From Paenibacillus sp. JNUCC32 (GTDB taxonomy: Bacteria > Bacillota > Bacilli > Paenibacillales > Paenibacillaceae): DNA of 64,000 bases. The notes beneath the pieces were generated by a model. It saw only the letters and a program-made list of their open reading frames with translations. It did no database searches and was not told where the DNA came from. The stretch spans positions 1,550,001 to 1,614,000 of the forward strand of contig NZ_CP062260.1 of assembly GCF_014863545.1 (NCBI RefSeq), written 5' to 3'. Below are positions 42,614 to 52,411 of this stretch, one piece after another; position 1 is the stretch's first letter; every line of letters begins with the position of its first letter. The position numbers and the translations under genes are program-made.

Positions 42614-44481
42614 TGCGAAAGAGCCTGTCCCGTCAAATCTTCCTGTACTTCTTCATCGTCGTGATGTTCTCGCTTACCACGGTCGGCGTATTCTTCTATA
42701 TGAAATCATCCGAAGCGATCGACGAGCAGGTCGAGAAGTATATGACCACCGTCATCACGAACGCCGCAAGGCAAACGGATAATCAGCTGAAAATGTTCGA
42801 GCGGATCAGCAATACGATTTTGCTGCAGGATTCGGTGAAGCGATTTTTGGATATGGACCCCAGCGACAGCTACGAGCATTACCGGTTCACCCATCTCATC
42901 CGAAAGGATGTCTTTCAGAAGATTTTCATTCAATACCCCACGCAGACCCATATGATGTACATTCTGGGGTTCCATGGCCGGTCGATTTTCGATCAGAACC
43001 AGAATTTCTCCGCCATGTCGATCGATCCGTCGGACCGACTTCGTGAATTGACGGAGAAGACGCCGGGGAACGGGGAGATCGTCATCTTGAAGACCAGCCT
43101 GCTGGAACAGGATCGCGACAACGTCATTACGGTTGCCCGCAAAATCCGTGGAATGAATTCCTACGACGTCAAAGGCGTGCTTGCAGTAGAATTCAATGAA
43201 GATCAGCTGTCGGGTTTATGGAATGGCGTCGACCTCGGGGAACAGGGTTTCTTTTTCATCCTGGATCGTGAAGGCGAGGTCGTTTATGCACCAGAGCACG
43301 TGGATATGGAGGGCATCACGACCACGGACCTGCCGAAGCGCATTATCGCCAAGGGCGATCATCGCTTCATTGAACCGGTATTAGGCGAGAAAGCGATGAT
43401 CATCTCGCGCCAGTCCGAATATTCGGGCTGGAGCCTCGTCATTATGATGCCGCTGGATGAGCTCCGGGCGCCGATTTCGGGCATCCGCTCCACCACCATT
43501 ATCGTAGGCTTTGTCACCTTGTTCATTGCGCTCGTTCTGGCATACAGATTCGGGAAATCGATCGTGAATCCGATCCGCAATTTGAAGAACGGGATGAGGC
43601 AGACGGAGAAGGGGAACTGGACGCACATCACCGACGTGAAACCGCGCGAGGATGAAATCGGGGGTTTGATCCACAGCTACAATCTCATGGTCAGCCGGTT
43701 GTCCGACATGATCGAGCAGGTATACGACACGGAGCTCCACAACCAGAAGACGCAGCTGGAGCTGCAGGACATCCAGCTGGAGCGCCAGCGTGCCGAGTTT
43801 CAGGCGCTTCAATTGCAGATCAATCCGCATTTTTTGTACAACACGCTGGAAACGATCAACTGTTACGCGATCGTTCAGGATTCGGACGAAATTTCGGACA
43901 TGGTGGAGGCCATGGCTTTCATGCTTCGATATTCCATTCAGACCAATCTGGAGGAAATCACGATTGCCAACGAGCTGAACCATGTGCGGCATTACATGAT
44001 GATCTTGAAGCATCGGATCGGGCGCGATTTTGAGATCGAGGTGGCAACGCCGCCCGAGCTCCTGTTGGAGAAGATGGTCAGGCTCTCCCTGCAGCCGATT
44101 GTGGAGAATATTTTCCAGCATGCCTTTCCGGAAGGAATCGAGGCGTGGCATTACATTCGGATTGATACGAGAGTCGACGGAGACAATTTGCTGGTCATAG
44201 TCGAGGACAACGGGGCAGGCATTGCGGACCATAAGCTTCATAAACTGCGCAAAAGGCTCGAGGAAAACCGCCTGGTCGATGATGAAGAGGGGAAACGCGC
44301 CCGGCGCAGAGGCGGCATCGGCATCGTGAACGTCCATCGGCGAATACAGATGGTTTACGGCGAAGCGTACGGGATAACGGTTCATAGTTCGCCGAGTCAA
44401 GGCACAAGCATCGTCATGACGATGCCGCGAATGGAAAGAATGCGTGAGCAAGAAAACAGGCTGAAACAGCTGCAAACCTAA
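42610..44481 (+). CDS. YesM-type sensor histidine kinase
   Basis: A 623-residue membrane kinase with helix 1 at about residues 10-32, a large extracellular sensing domain (about 33-290), helix 2 (TTIIVGFVTLFIALVLAYRF), a HAMP domain, the His_kinase domain with acceptor His407 (QINPHFLYNTLE) and HATPase_c (LQPIVENIFQHAF, EDNGAGI). It overlaps the regulator gene by four bases. It should sense an oligosaccharide outside the cell and phosphorylate the partner at 41564. It is followed by the SDR gene after 15 bases, so regulation and catabolism genes share a transcript. Confidence 0.93.
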   Translation: MMRKSLSRQIFLYFFIVVMFSLTTVGVFFYMKSSEAIDEQVEKYMTTVITNAARQTDNQLKMFERISNTILLQDSVKRFLDMDPSDSYEHYRFTHLIRKDVFQKIFIQYPTQTHMMYILGFHGRSIFDQNQNFSAMSIDPSDRLRELTEKTPGNGEIVILKTSLLEQDRDNVITVARKIRGMNSYDVKGVLAVEFNEDQLSGLWNGVDLGEQGFFFILDREGEVVYAPEHVDMEGITTTDLPKRIIAKGDHRFIEPVLGEKAMIISRQSEYSGWSLVIMMPLDELRAPISGIRSTTIIVGFVTLFIALVLAYRFGKSIVNPIRNLKNGMRQTEKGNWTHITDVKPREDEIGGLIHSYNLMVSRLSDMIEQVYDTELHNQKTQLELQDIQLERQRAEFQALQLQINPHFLYNTLETINCYAIVQDSDEISDMVEAMAFMLRYSIQTNLEEITIANELNHVRHYMMILKHRIGRDFEIEVATPPELLLEKMVRLSLQPIVENIFQHAFPEGIEAWHYIRIDTRVDGDNLLVIVEDNGAGIADHKLHKLRKRLEENRLVDDEEGKRARRRGGIGIVNVHRRIQMVYGEAYGITVHSSPSQGTSIVMTMPRMERMREQENRLKQLQT

Positions 44482-44496
44482 TCAGGAGGGATCAAC

Positions 44497-45264
44497 ATGC
44501 AAATAAATCTATCGGGTAACGTCGCTTTAGTCACAGGATCTAGCGGAGGAATCGGTCGGGCGGTTGCCATCATGCTGGCGAGAAGCGGAGCCAAGGTAGC
44601 GCTGAATTATCTGAACAGCAAGGAGGCAGCCGAAGAGGCCGTTGCCGAGATCCGAGATTTTGGCGGCGAAGCCCACGCTTTTCGCGCAGACGTTGCGCAA
44701 GCAGAACAGGCGGAGGCGCTTGTGGCGGAAGTGGAAAAGGCGTTCGGCGAACCGGTGACGATTCTGGTTAACAATGCGGGGCATTTGGTCCAGCGGCTGG
44801 CCAATGCGGAAATGACCGAGGAGCTCTACGCCAAGATCATGGACGTCAATATGAAAAGCACGGTATTCGTAAGCAAAGCCGTCATTTCGGGGATGAAAGC
44901 GGCCCGTCGAGGGCGCATCGTGAACATGACCTCCGTTGCGGCGCACAACGGCGGCGGACCGGGCGCCAGCATTTATGCAGCGAGCAAGGCTGCCGTCCTG
45001 AGTTTTACCAAAGGCTTGGCGAAGGAGCTTGCTTCAAGCGGAATTAATGTGAATGCCGTATCCCCTGGCTTTATCGGGCAAACGGCGTTTCACGCGACCT
45101 TTACCCCGGATGATGCGCGCAAAGCTACCATTCAGGGCATTCCGCTTGGGCGAGAGGGCACGCCGGACGATGTCGCCGGCTCCGTGCTGTTTCTCGTCTC
45201 GGAGCTGTCTTCTTATATAACGGGTGAGACGATCGAAATCAACGGCGGCATGTTCATGCGATGA
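44497..45264 (+). CDS. SDR family oxidoreductase (candidate uronate-pathway reductase)
   Basis: A 255-residue classical short-chain dehydrogenase/reductase. TGSSGGIG (13-20) binds the nucleotide, NNAG follows at 92-95, and the catalytic residues are Ser146, Tyr160 and Lys164 (YAASK). It lies directly before two heparinase-type genes, the first of which overlaps its stop codon. Lyase products become 4-deoxy-5-keto-uronates, which SDR enzymes such as KduD or the alginate-pathway DEH reductase reduce or oxidise. That role fits here but is inferred from context. TCAGGAGGGATCAAC precedes the ATG. Confidence 0.88.
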   Translation: MQINLSGNVALVTGSSGGIGRAVAIMLARSGAKVALNYLNSKEAAEEAVAEIRDFGGEAHAFRADVAQAEQAEALVAEVEKAFGEPVTILVNNAGHLVQRLANAEMTEELYAKIMDVNMKSTVFVSKAVISGMKAARRGRIVNMTSVAAHNGGGPGASIYAASKAAVLSFTKGLAKELASSGINVNAVSPGFIGQTAFHATFTPDDARKATIQGIPLGREGTPDDVAGSVLFLVSELSSYITGETIEINGGMFMR

Positions 45265-47507
45265 GGGATGGGATGAAGGTGAAGGCGAAGCTGAACTCGT
45301 ATGCGTGGAGCGTGCAAACGATCGATATCCTGAAGGCCGAGCTGGACCAAGTGATCGACCGGAAGCTGGATGTTCCCCTGGAGCCCGGCGGCTGGTGGCA
45401 CCAATTCGTTTGTCCCGAACATCATACGGAGCTGTTGTTTGATTCTCTGGAAGACGACTCCAGCACCTTTCGCTGTCCGTATGGCTGCGAATGGGGAGGA
45501 GAACCGTATCGGGGAGCATGGCTGGTATTCAAGCATCAGGCCATGGCACGGTATGCTCTGCAATCCGCCGCCGTCTATGCGGGCACGGGGGAGAAGGTTT
45601 ACGCCGATCTTGGAAAACGGCTGATCGTTCGGTATGCGGAGCAATTTCCGCTGTATCCTGTCCACCCGGATGCGCAGCCATGGATGCTGAAAGGGAGGGC
45701 ATTCCATCAGGCTTTAACCGAAGCCATCTGGGCAACGACGCTTCTTCGTGGATATCTGCTTCTGCGGGATGAGGGCGTATGGTTTGATGAGGCGGACCTT
45801 CGGAAGATTGACCGGTTCCTGCACATGCTGGAGAGCAGCATGACGGAATATCATCATATTTTGTCCCGGGAACGCGGAAATCCTGAGAACAACTATACCG
45901 CTTGGCTGATCGCCGCTTTGTTCTGTATCTATGCGGTGCAAGGCGAAACGAAGAAGCTGAAGCAGCTGGTTGAGCAGGAAGGCGGGCTGCGCCATCATCT
46001 CACCATTGCCGTCAAGCCAGATCAGCTTGAATTTGAAGGCAGTATTTACTATCACGTATTCGTGCTTCGTGCTTACCTGATTGCTGCGGAAATGGGGAGC
46101 AGGGTTGGTGAAGAGCTTTTTTCCCTGAGAGGGGAGCAAGGCCAATGCATGCAGGGAATGTTATCGGTCCTGGTTCGATTGTCAGACCCAAACGGCTTCC
46201 TGCCTGCACTTCACGACGGTCCTTATCGCAGGGCACCATTCGCGCGAGAAATTGCGGAAGTTGCGGAGATCGGCTTATCCGCGTATGGGGATAAGAGCTA
46301 TCGGCGATTGCTTGGCCATGCATATCGGGAACTGAACGGAGAAGCCGGCAGAATCGGCATGCTGGAGGCACTGCTGTACGGCACGGGATCTTGGGATGGC
46401 CGAAACGAAATGGCCGCTCCAGGCATGAGGAACTCCCGTATGTTGAAATCGGGCGAGATATGGGAAACGGGGGATATTATCGAAGTACAGGTCACCCGTG
46501 AGGTCCCAAGACCGGGAGACGCTATGCAAGCAGATCGTGATCTGACAGCTCATGAAGCGGGGGGGATCGCAGGCGGTACCTTAAACCATGCGGACGGCGA
46601 ATCGCCTAATTCCGTTTTTCTTCCTCACAGCGGGTTCGCCCTGTTAAAGACGAACGATCCCCAAGGCCTTCAAGCGCTGATTGATTTTGGCCCCCATGGC
46701 GGATCGCATGGTCACTTTGATAAATTGAATCTGATGATTCATGCCGGGGATCAGCCTCTTTCGCCAGATCGTGGAACTGTACCTTATGGATCGGTTCTGA
46801 AAAAGGAATGGTACCCCCATACTGCCTGCCATAACACCGTCTCCGTAGGCGGCCGCTCGCAGAATCCGGCCGAAGGCAAATGCATGCGGTATGAATCCGC
46901 TCCAAACCGTTCCTATATTTGGGTTCGGGCCGATAAGGCCTACGATCATGGCGTTCTGGACCGGCATCTGATCATGGCGGAAGATTGGCTGCTGGATTGG
47001 TTCGAAGTGGAATTGGATGAACCGGCCGCCGTGGATTGGTGGTTTCATTACGTCGGCACAGGGAAGCTTCGCCAAGCTTCGGATGAGGTTCAGTACAGCG
47101 GGTCGGCGGAACCGGGAAACGAGGACGGACGCGCATACGTAAAAGAGCGCTCCTCTAACGTATGGTCCAGAGACGGTATGCAGGTTGACCTTCATATCGC
47201 TAACGAGTCAGGAGCGCTTGCGGTAGCATCCTTTGCCACCTTTGAAGGAACGGTATGCACACGAGTGGAATCACCTGGGCTTGCTGACGATCCCAGCCGT
47301 CACATGGAAGGAATCCGGCTTCACCGATTGGATTCGAAAGCCCGCTTCATCATCGTTTATCGTGCCGGAGATGAGCCGATATCCTTGCGATGGACGCATG
47401 CTGCGGACGGGGATTGGCTCGATCTGTCGTATGGGAGGACGACAAGAAGCTTTACAATGACCAACAACGGGTTGAAGGAGAGGGTGCTCGATGAAAACCT
47501 TGTTTGA
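45261..47507 (+). CDS. Heparinase II/III family protein (cytoplasmic polysaccharide/oligosaccharide lyase)
   Basis: A 748-residue two-domain protein: an N-terminal (alpha/alpha)-toroid (about residues 50-370) and a C-terminal beta-sandwich of the Hepar_II_III family. The signature GPHGGSHGHFDKLNL is at residues 477-491, and HNTVSVGG follows. These carry the histidines typical of alginate, heparin and related uronate lyases, which cleave by beta-elimination. No signal peptide is present, so it should act on imported oligosaccharides. It overlaps the SDR stop (ATGA); a second ATG at 45273 is also possible. The next lyase gene starts 17 bases before its stop. The substrate class is uronic-acid glycans; the exact sugar is unknown. 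Confidence 0.85.
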   Translation: MRDGMKVKAKLNSYAWSVQTIDILKAELDQVIDRKLDVPLEPGGWWHQFVCPEHHTELLFDSLEDDSSTFRCPYGCEWGGEPYRGAWLVFKHQAMARYALQSAAVYAGTGEKVYADLGKRLIVRYAEQFPLYPVHPDAQPWMLKGRAFHQALTEAIWATTLLRGYLLLRDEGVWFDEADLRKIDRFLHMLESSMTEYHHILSRERGNPENNYTAWLIAALFCIYAVQGETKKLKQLVEQEGGLRHHLTIAVKPDQLEFEGSIYYHVFVLRAYLIAAEMGSRVGEELFSLRGEQGQCMQGMLSVLVRLSDPNGFLPALHDGPYRRAPFAREIAEVAEIGLSAYGDKSYRRLLGHAYRELNGEAGRIGMLEALLYGTGSWDGRNEMAAPGMRNSRMLKSGEIWETGDIIEVQVTREVPRPGDAMQADRDLTAHEAGGIAGGTLNHADGESPNSVFLPHSGFALLKTNDPQGLQALIDFGPHGGSHGHFDKLNLMIHAGDQPLSPDRGTVPYGSVLKKEWYPHTACHNTVSVGGRSQNPAEGKCMRYESAPNRSYIWVRADKAYDHGVLDRHLIMAEDWLLDWFEVELDEPAAVDWWFHYVGTGKLRQASDEVQYSGSAEPGNEDGRAYVKERSSNVWSRDGMQVDLHIANESGALAVASFATFEGTVCTRVESPGLADDPSRHMEGIRLHRLDSKARFIIVYRAGDEPISLRWTHAADGDWLDLSYGRTTRSFTMTNNGLKERVLDENLV

Positions 47508-49860
47508 ACCGAAAAGCGGATTATTGTCCGTGCCGTATCAACCGGACGAAGGGAGTAAGCTTCTGGAGAATCCTCCCCGTTTCACCTGGATGCCGGGACA
47601 GCTTGAGGACGACCGTTATATGCTGCAGATCTCGACTTCACCCTCGTATGAAACGGGGGCCACGACGACGATATCGCCGATTCCCTATAACTTATACACT
47701 CCGGATCGACCGCTGGAGCCGGGTACTTATTATTGGCGCTATGCCTTGCTGACCGGTGAGCTAGTGGAGGATACCGTGGACTTGGAGCATAACCGTTCTT
47801 CTTGGAGCCAATCCCGAATGTTTCATGTCCCGGCGGGGCTGCCCGAGACTCCCCTGCCCGGCAGAGCGGAAAGGTACGAACGCACGCATACCGGTCATCC
47901 GCGGTTATGGTTGGACGAAAAGGGGATTGAGGCGTTCCGGGAAGGTCTCCGCAAGGATGAAAATTACTGCGGCTGGCAGGCCTTTTACGAGAGATCGGTC
48001 CTTCCATGGGTGAATAAGCCGCTAATCCCGGAACCGGAGCGTTATCCGGGCAACAAGCGCGTCGCGAAGCTGTGGCGACAAATGTACATGGATTGCCAGG
48101 AAACGCTCTATGCCGTCCGGCATTTAAGCGTGGCAGGAGTTATATTGCAGGATGATGCTTTGATAGCCAAAGCGAAAACGTGGCTGCTCCACGCGGCCCG
48201 TTGGGATACGGAGGGAACAACGTCCCGAGATTACAACGATGAAGCCGCTTTCCGCATGGTCGGGGCGCTTGCCTGGGGGTACGACTGGCTTCACGATTAC
48301 CTCGGCGCTGAGGAGATTGATCTCGTCAGGGGCGCCTTGCTGCGCCGTACCGAGCAGGTGGCCTTCCATGTGATGGAGCGCTCGAAGATCCATCATGTCC
48401 CTTACGACAGCCATGCGGTTCGTTCGTTATCCTCGGTTCTGGTCCCCGCCTGCATCGCCATGCTTCATGAAGAAGCAAGCGCGCGGGTATGGCTGGATTA
48501 CACGCTGGAATACTACGCCTGCCTCTACTCCCCATGGGGCGGAGAGGACGGGGGCTGGGCGGAAGGGCCGCTCTATTGGACAACCGGCATGGCATTCGTG
48601 ATCGATGCGCTCAATCTCATCCGCAATTACGTAGCGATCGATTTTTATAAACGTCCGTTTTTCGGACGCACCGGCGATTTTCCGCTATATTGCAGCAGTC
48701 CGGATACGATTCGGGCCAGCTTCGGCGACCAGTCCTACCTCGGAGAACCGGTCAGCCTGAAGACGGCCTTCAATATTCGCCAGTTTGCAGGCATTACGGG
48801 AAACGGGCTGTATCAATGGTATTTCGAACAAGTGGCCAAATCGGATACGGATGCCGACTCCAAATTTTATAATTACGGCTGGTGGGATTTCCGGTTTGAC
48901 GATATGCTGTATCGGCATGACTTTCCTCAGGTGGAAGCCGTTCCTCCATCGGATACCGTTCCCTTTGCCTTATCGGACGCTTCGGAACCCCATGAAGGGG
49001 CCATTCAATCCGTCAAATGGTTCCGCGATATTGACTGGGTGGCAATGCATCACCGGATGGATGATCCGGATGAACACATCATGCTGCTTGCGAAGAGCAG
49101 CCGATACGGCTCGATGAGCCACAGTCACGGTGACCAGAACGGCTTCCTGCTGCACGCATACGGCGAGCCGCTGGCTATCGAGAGCGGGTACTATATCGCC
49201 TTCGGCAGCACGATGCATATGAACTGGCGTAGGCAGACGCGCTCCACGAACAATATTCTTATCGATGGCCATGGTCAGTATGCGGGAAAAGACAAGGTTC
49301 TCTGCATCGAGGCCAGCGGCAGGGTGGAGCAAGTCGACGCTGCAGCAGGCTTGGGGTACGCCCGCATGAACGCAACGCAGGCCTATCGGGAGAATGTCCC
49401 CTACCTGGAGCGTTATGTGCGCGAAATCTATTTCTTCGACGAATCTTATGTTGTGATCGTGGATACGGTGGACCTTGCCAAGCCAGCCAGCATCGAGTGG
49501 CTGTTCCATGCCTTGAACCGGATGAAGCTGTCGGGGCAGACCTTCCGAGTGATGGGCAGCAAAGCGGAGATGGAGGGGCGATTCGTGTACTGCTCCTCAG
49601 GCGATCTATCGCTGAATCAGCATAATCAATTCACCGGCGTCGATCCCGAAGAGATCGAAGGGCTGGATAATCAGTGGCATCTGCATGCGGAGACGAAGTC
49701 AGCTTCAAGCCATCGCATCGCGACTCTCCTGGTGCCGATGAAGGTGGATGAGAGTAAATACGTCTCGTATTTTCTGGACGATCAGGACCATGGGGTTCAT
49801 ATCTATTTCACGAACGAAGACGGGAATACCAGGAAAGTGGAGGTGCCCAAGGCGTATTAA
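47491..49860 (+). CDS. DUF4962/heparinase II/III family protein (probable oligo-uronate lyase)
   Basis: A 789-residue protein with an N-terminal beta domain resembling DUF4962 (LENPPRFTWMPG, PGTYYWRYAL), a toroid-like helical region (about 150-460, with HVPYDSHAVRSLS) and a heparinase II/III-type beta-sandwich. The motif SMSHSHGDQNGF is at residues 541-552 (His544, His546), and RSTNNILIDGHGQ follows. It differs clearly from the preceding lyase, so the two probably attack different linkages or ends. There is no signal peptide. GGAGAGGGTGCTCG precedes the ATG. A bidirectional terminator closes the operon that begins with the regulator at 41564. Confidence 0.85.
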   Translation: MKTLFEPKSGLLSVPYQPDEGSKLLENPPRFTWMPGQLEDDRYMLQISTSPSYETGATTTISPIPYNLYTPDRPLEPGTYYWRYALLTGELVEDTVDLEHNRSSWSQSRMFHVPAGLPETPLPGRAERYERTHTGHPRLWLDEKGIEAFREGLRKDENYCGWQAFYERSVLPWVNKPLIPEPERYPGNKRVAKLWRQMYMDCQETLYAVRHLSVAGVILQDDALIAKAKTWLLHAARWDTEGTTSRDYNDEAAFRMVGALAWGYDWLHDYLGAEEIDLVRGALLRRTEQVAFHVMERSKIHHVPYDSHAVRSLSSVLVPACIAMLHEEASARVWLDYTLEYYACLYSPWGGEDGGWAEGPLYWTTGMAFVIDALNLIRNYVAIDFYKRPFFGRTGDFPLYCSSPDTIRASFGDQSYLGEPVSLKTAFNIRQFAGITGNGLYQWYFEQVAKSDTDADSKFYNYGWWDFRFDDMLYRHDFPQVEAVPPSDTVPFALSDASEPHEGAIQSVKWFRDIDWVAMHHRMDDPDEHIMLLAKSSRYGSMSHSHGDQNGFLLHAYGEPLAIESGYYIAFGSTMHMNWRRQTRSTNNILIDGHGQYAGKDKVLCIEASGRVEQVDAAAGLGYARMNATQAYRENVPYLERYVREIYFFDESYVVIVDTVDLAKPASIEWLFHALNRMKLSGQTFRVMGSKAEMEGRFVYCSSGDLSLNQHNQFTGVDPEEIEGLDNQWHLHAETKSASSHRIATLLVPMKVDESKYVSYFLDDQDHGVHIYFTNEDGNTRKVEVPKAY

Positions 49861-49891
49861 GTGGGGCTTCGCCGATGCGATAACGAATGCC

Positions 49892-49936
49892 AAAAGACTC
49901 AACATACAGCAGCCTTTGCTGGAGTTGAGTCTTTTA
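49892..49936. terminator. Bidirectional terminator after the lyase operon
   Basis: AAAAGACTCAAC pairs with GTTGAGTCTTTT, with an inner CAGCA/TGCTG pair. It serves the lyase operon and the convergent AraC gene. Confidence 0.88.
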
Positions 49937-50021
49937 TTATATAGGATGCATAGTGCCAATTTATCATCGAGCAGGGAGCAGCTTGAAATAACAGCTAAGC
50001 AAACAGGATCAACTTGCAGCT

Positions 50022-50909
50022 TTATACCATTCTTGCCTGGGAAGGCGTCATGCCCTTGTACTGTTTATACAGCTTGGTAAAATAATTCGGGTTGCTGCAG
50101 CCGACGATGCCGGCAATCTCCGTGATGGTCAACGTCCGTTCGCGAAGCAGCCGCTCCGCTTCATTCATCCGGGTCAGGTTGACGTAATCCACGAAGGTGC
50201 GGCCCGTTAAACGCTTGAACATTTTGCAAAAATGAAACGGATTCAAACCGACTTCCGCAGCGGCGGCCTCCACCGGCAATTTCTCGCCGATGTTGTTCTC
50301 GATATGCTGTATCAGCTTTTTATAACGCTCCCGATTCGCAAAATAAGGCTCGTTCGTTGTCTCCGCGAGCTGTGCGGGCATGAATGTGCGCGCCAGCAGA
50401 ACGAACAGGGTGTACAGCTTCGACTTGGCAATGAGCTCAAAAGCCGGACGGCGGACGGCAAGCTCTTCAATGACTTCATCCAGCAGCGGATAGCAATCTG
50501 CGCCAGCCGGGTCACTCTCCGCAGGCTTGACGGGAAAACGCAGCCGGCCTTCCATATATGGAGCGACATAACGCGCGTGAACCGGATCATGAAGAGAATC
50601 GTTGAACAGGGATGCATTCACCACGACGCAATCAAACCGCACATCGCCATCCTCGAGGGCATAACCCACATGCAGACTGCCGCCCGGGATGATGATGAAC
50701 TCTCCAGCCTTAACGTCATATGCGGTGGTATCAATATGGAAGACGGCGCGCCCTTGGCGCATGCATAGGATCTCAAAGTGCTCATGCCAGTGGAGATAGA
50801 GGATGCAATCCTTCGTTTTGGCACCGGGACAGAAGTTATGAAATACCTGTACGGGATACGCCTTATCGCCAAGCCTGGTATTCTCATGAAGCTCTCTAGG
50901 ATAGGACAT
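50022..50909 (-). CDS. AraC family regulator with N-terminal cupin domain
   Basis: A 295-residue one-component regulator. A cupin sugar-binding domain at the N-terminus (LHWHEHFEILCMRQG, FIIPGGSLHVGY) is followed by two AraC-type helix-turn-helix motifs in the last 100 residues (LPVEAAAAEVGLNPFHFCKM, ITEIAGIVGCSNPNYF). It is divergent from the Gfo/Idh/MocA gene at 51100, with a 190-base gap holding a cre-like site, and probably controls that gene. It should respond to an intracellular sugar or uronate derivative. The start is the first codon of the conserved frame (MSYPRELHE), and a GAGGTGAATTCG site precedes it. Confidence 0.9.
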   Translation of the reverse strand: MSYPRELHENTRLGDKAYPVQVFHNFCPGAKTKDCILYLHWHEHFEILCMRQGRAVFHIDTTAYDVKAGEFIIIPGGSLHVGYALEDGDVRFDCVVVNASLFNDSLHDPVHARYVAPYMEGRLRFPVKPAESDPAGADCYPLLDEVIEELAVRRPAFELIAKSKLYTLFVLLARTFMPAQLAETTNEPYFANRERYKKLIQHIENNIGEKLPVEAAAAEVGLNPFHFCKMFKRLTGRTFVDYVNLTRMNEAERLLRERTLTITEIAGIVGCSNPNYFTKLYKQYKGMTPSQARMV

Positions 50910-51050
50910 ACGAATTCACCTCGAACCGCAAGATAAGAGTGGTATTGCACAAGGTTGTATAGAGATATTGTTGTGTCTCGCCATTATAATGAAGTTGCTT
51001 CATCTACATTAAGCCAATATCGGAATGATTACAACCACTAGGCGATGATT

Positions 51051-51064
51051 TGAAAGCGGTTAAT
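51051..51064 (+). promoter_or_regulatory. cre-like site before the second Gfo/Idh/MocA gene
   Basis: TGAAAGCGGTTAAT fits the CcpA cre pattern except near its last bases. It lies 36 bases before the start codon in the gap between the divergent AraC and dehydrogenase genes. Confidence 0.4.
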
Positions 51065-51099
51065 CAAACGATGACGTATTCAGGGGGAGTAATGGAAAT

Positions 51100-52149
51100 A
51101 TGACCACGGCGTTTAAAGTTGTTATCGCGGGATGCGGGAGCATGGCGAATACTTGGGCGGATTATGCCAAAGGGCGGGAGGACGTTGAAATCGTGGGTCT
51201 CGTGGACATTCAGGAGACTTTCGCGAAGGCATTTGCCGATCGGCACGGTCTTTCCTGTCCGACGTATGACAATATTAACGATGCACTTGCTTCAAGCGGT
51301 GCGAATATCGTATTCGATGTGACCATTCCCGCCAGCCACTATGGGATCAGCACGGCTGCGCTGAAGCACGGGTGTCATGTATTCAGCGAAAAACCGTTAG
51401 CGGAATCGATGACGGAATGTCTGGATATCGTGAAGCTGGCGGAGTCTGCTGGCAGAACCCATGCCGTCATGCAAAACCGCCGATTTGATCCGCGAATACG
51501 TGCTTTCAAGTCTTTGATCGATAGCGGAGCGATCGGAAAGCCCGGTTTCATAGGGGCCGATTTCTTTCTTGGCGCGCATTTCGGCGGATTTCGGGACCTG
51601 ATGGACAGTCCCCTGCTGCTAGATATGGCCATTCACACCTTCGATCAGGCCCGCATGATCAGCGGAGCCGATCCGGTATCCGTATATTGTCAGGAGTTCA
51701 ACCCGCCCGGTTCCTGGTACGCCGGCAATGCGATGGCGATATGCATCTATGAAATGTCGGACGGCTCCGTGTTCAATTACCGCGGGTCCTGGTGTGCCGA
51801 AGGCGCTCAAACCTCCTGGGAAGCCGCCTGGCGCGTCACGGGTGAGAGGGGAACGGCAATCTGGGACGGACATGACGAGATCTATGCGGAGGTCGTGGCG
51901 GAAGGGGATCAATCGGGAAGCTTCATTCGGAAGTATGAGCGGATTGAAGGCACGCTGCCAGCCATGGGGAAGACGGGGCATCATGGCTGTCTGGAAAATA
52001 TGTTTCACGCACTGGAAGCCGGCATCAAGCCGGAAACCGACTGCAGCGACAACGTATACAGCATGGCGATGGTGCTGGCTGCATTGGAAAGCGCCAAGAC
52101 CGGACGGAAAATCATGATTTCGGAGTTCGTGAACGGAATGGGCGTTTAA
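51100..52149 (+). CDS. Gfo/Idh/MocA family oxidoreductase
   Basis: A 349-residue NAD(P)-dependent dehydrogenase. The N-terminal Rossmann fold (VVIAGCGSMANTWADYA), the EKP motif (VFSEKPLAE) and the C-terminal domain with LLDMAIHTFDQARMISG are visible. It differs from the paralogue at 32378. GGGGGAGTAATGG lies upstream of the ATG. It is divergent from the cupin-AraC gene and closed by a terminator, so it forms its own regulated unit. In this setting it may oxidise or reduce a uronate or inositol derivative; the window also carries iolD. Substrate unknown. Confidence 0.88.
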   Translation: MTTAFKVVIAGCGSMANTWADYAKGREDVEIVGLVDIQETFAKAFADRHGLSCPTYDNINDALASSGANIVFDVTIPASHYGISTAALKHGCHVFSEKPLAESMTECLDIVKLAESAGRTHAVMQNRRFDPRIRAFKSLIDSGAIGKPGFIGADFFLGAHFGGFRDLMDSPLLLDMAIHTFDQARMISGADPVSVYCQEFNPPGSWYAGNAMAICIYEMSDGSVFNYRGSWCAEGAQTSWEAAWRVTGERGTAIWDGHDEIYAEVVAEGDQSGSFIRKYERIEGTLPAMGKTGHHGCLENMFHALEAGIKPETDCSDNVYSMAMVLAALESAKTGRKIMISEFVNGMGV

Positions 52150-52237
52150 CCTTGGCTGAGGAGTACTCGAAACGTATCCTGCCTCTGAGCTCGAATAGCT
52201 TTGCAGTTACGTGCGGGGCGTGAACATAAGCATAGAA

Positions 52238-52265
52238 GAAGTCGCGATAATCGCGGCTTTTTTTA
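52238..52265 (+). terminator. Terminator after the second Gfo/Idh/MocA gene
   Basis: AGTCGC pairs with GCGGCT (one G-T pair) around GATAATC, followed by seven to eight T residues. Confidence 0.75.
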
Positions 52266-52411
52266 TTGTAACAATGGATGTCCTCATTTCATAGCTTTAT
52301 CAGCGTCCGTCTTTCGAAGACAGCCCTCTTCCAGGGAGGGACACGGACATGCTACAATATAGCACAAGCATAAGTAAAACGCTTAACCTGGAAGAGAAAG
52401 GAATGACTTCT

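Noticed and set aside
43381..44475. A 364-codon minus-strand frame opposite the YesM kinase
   Set aside because: It mirrors the conserved kinase domains and has no supported start or domain.
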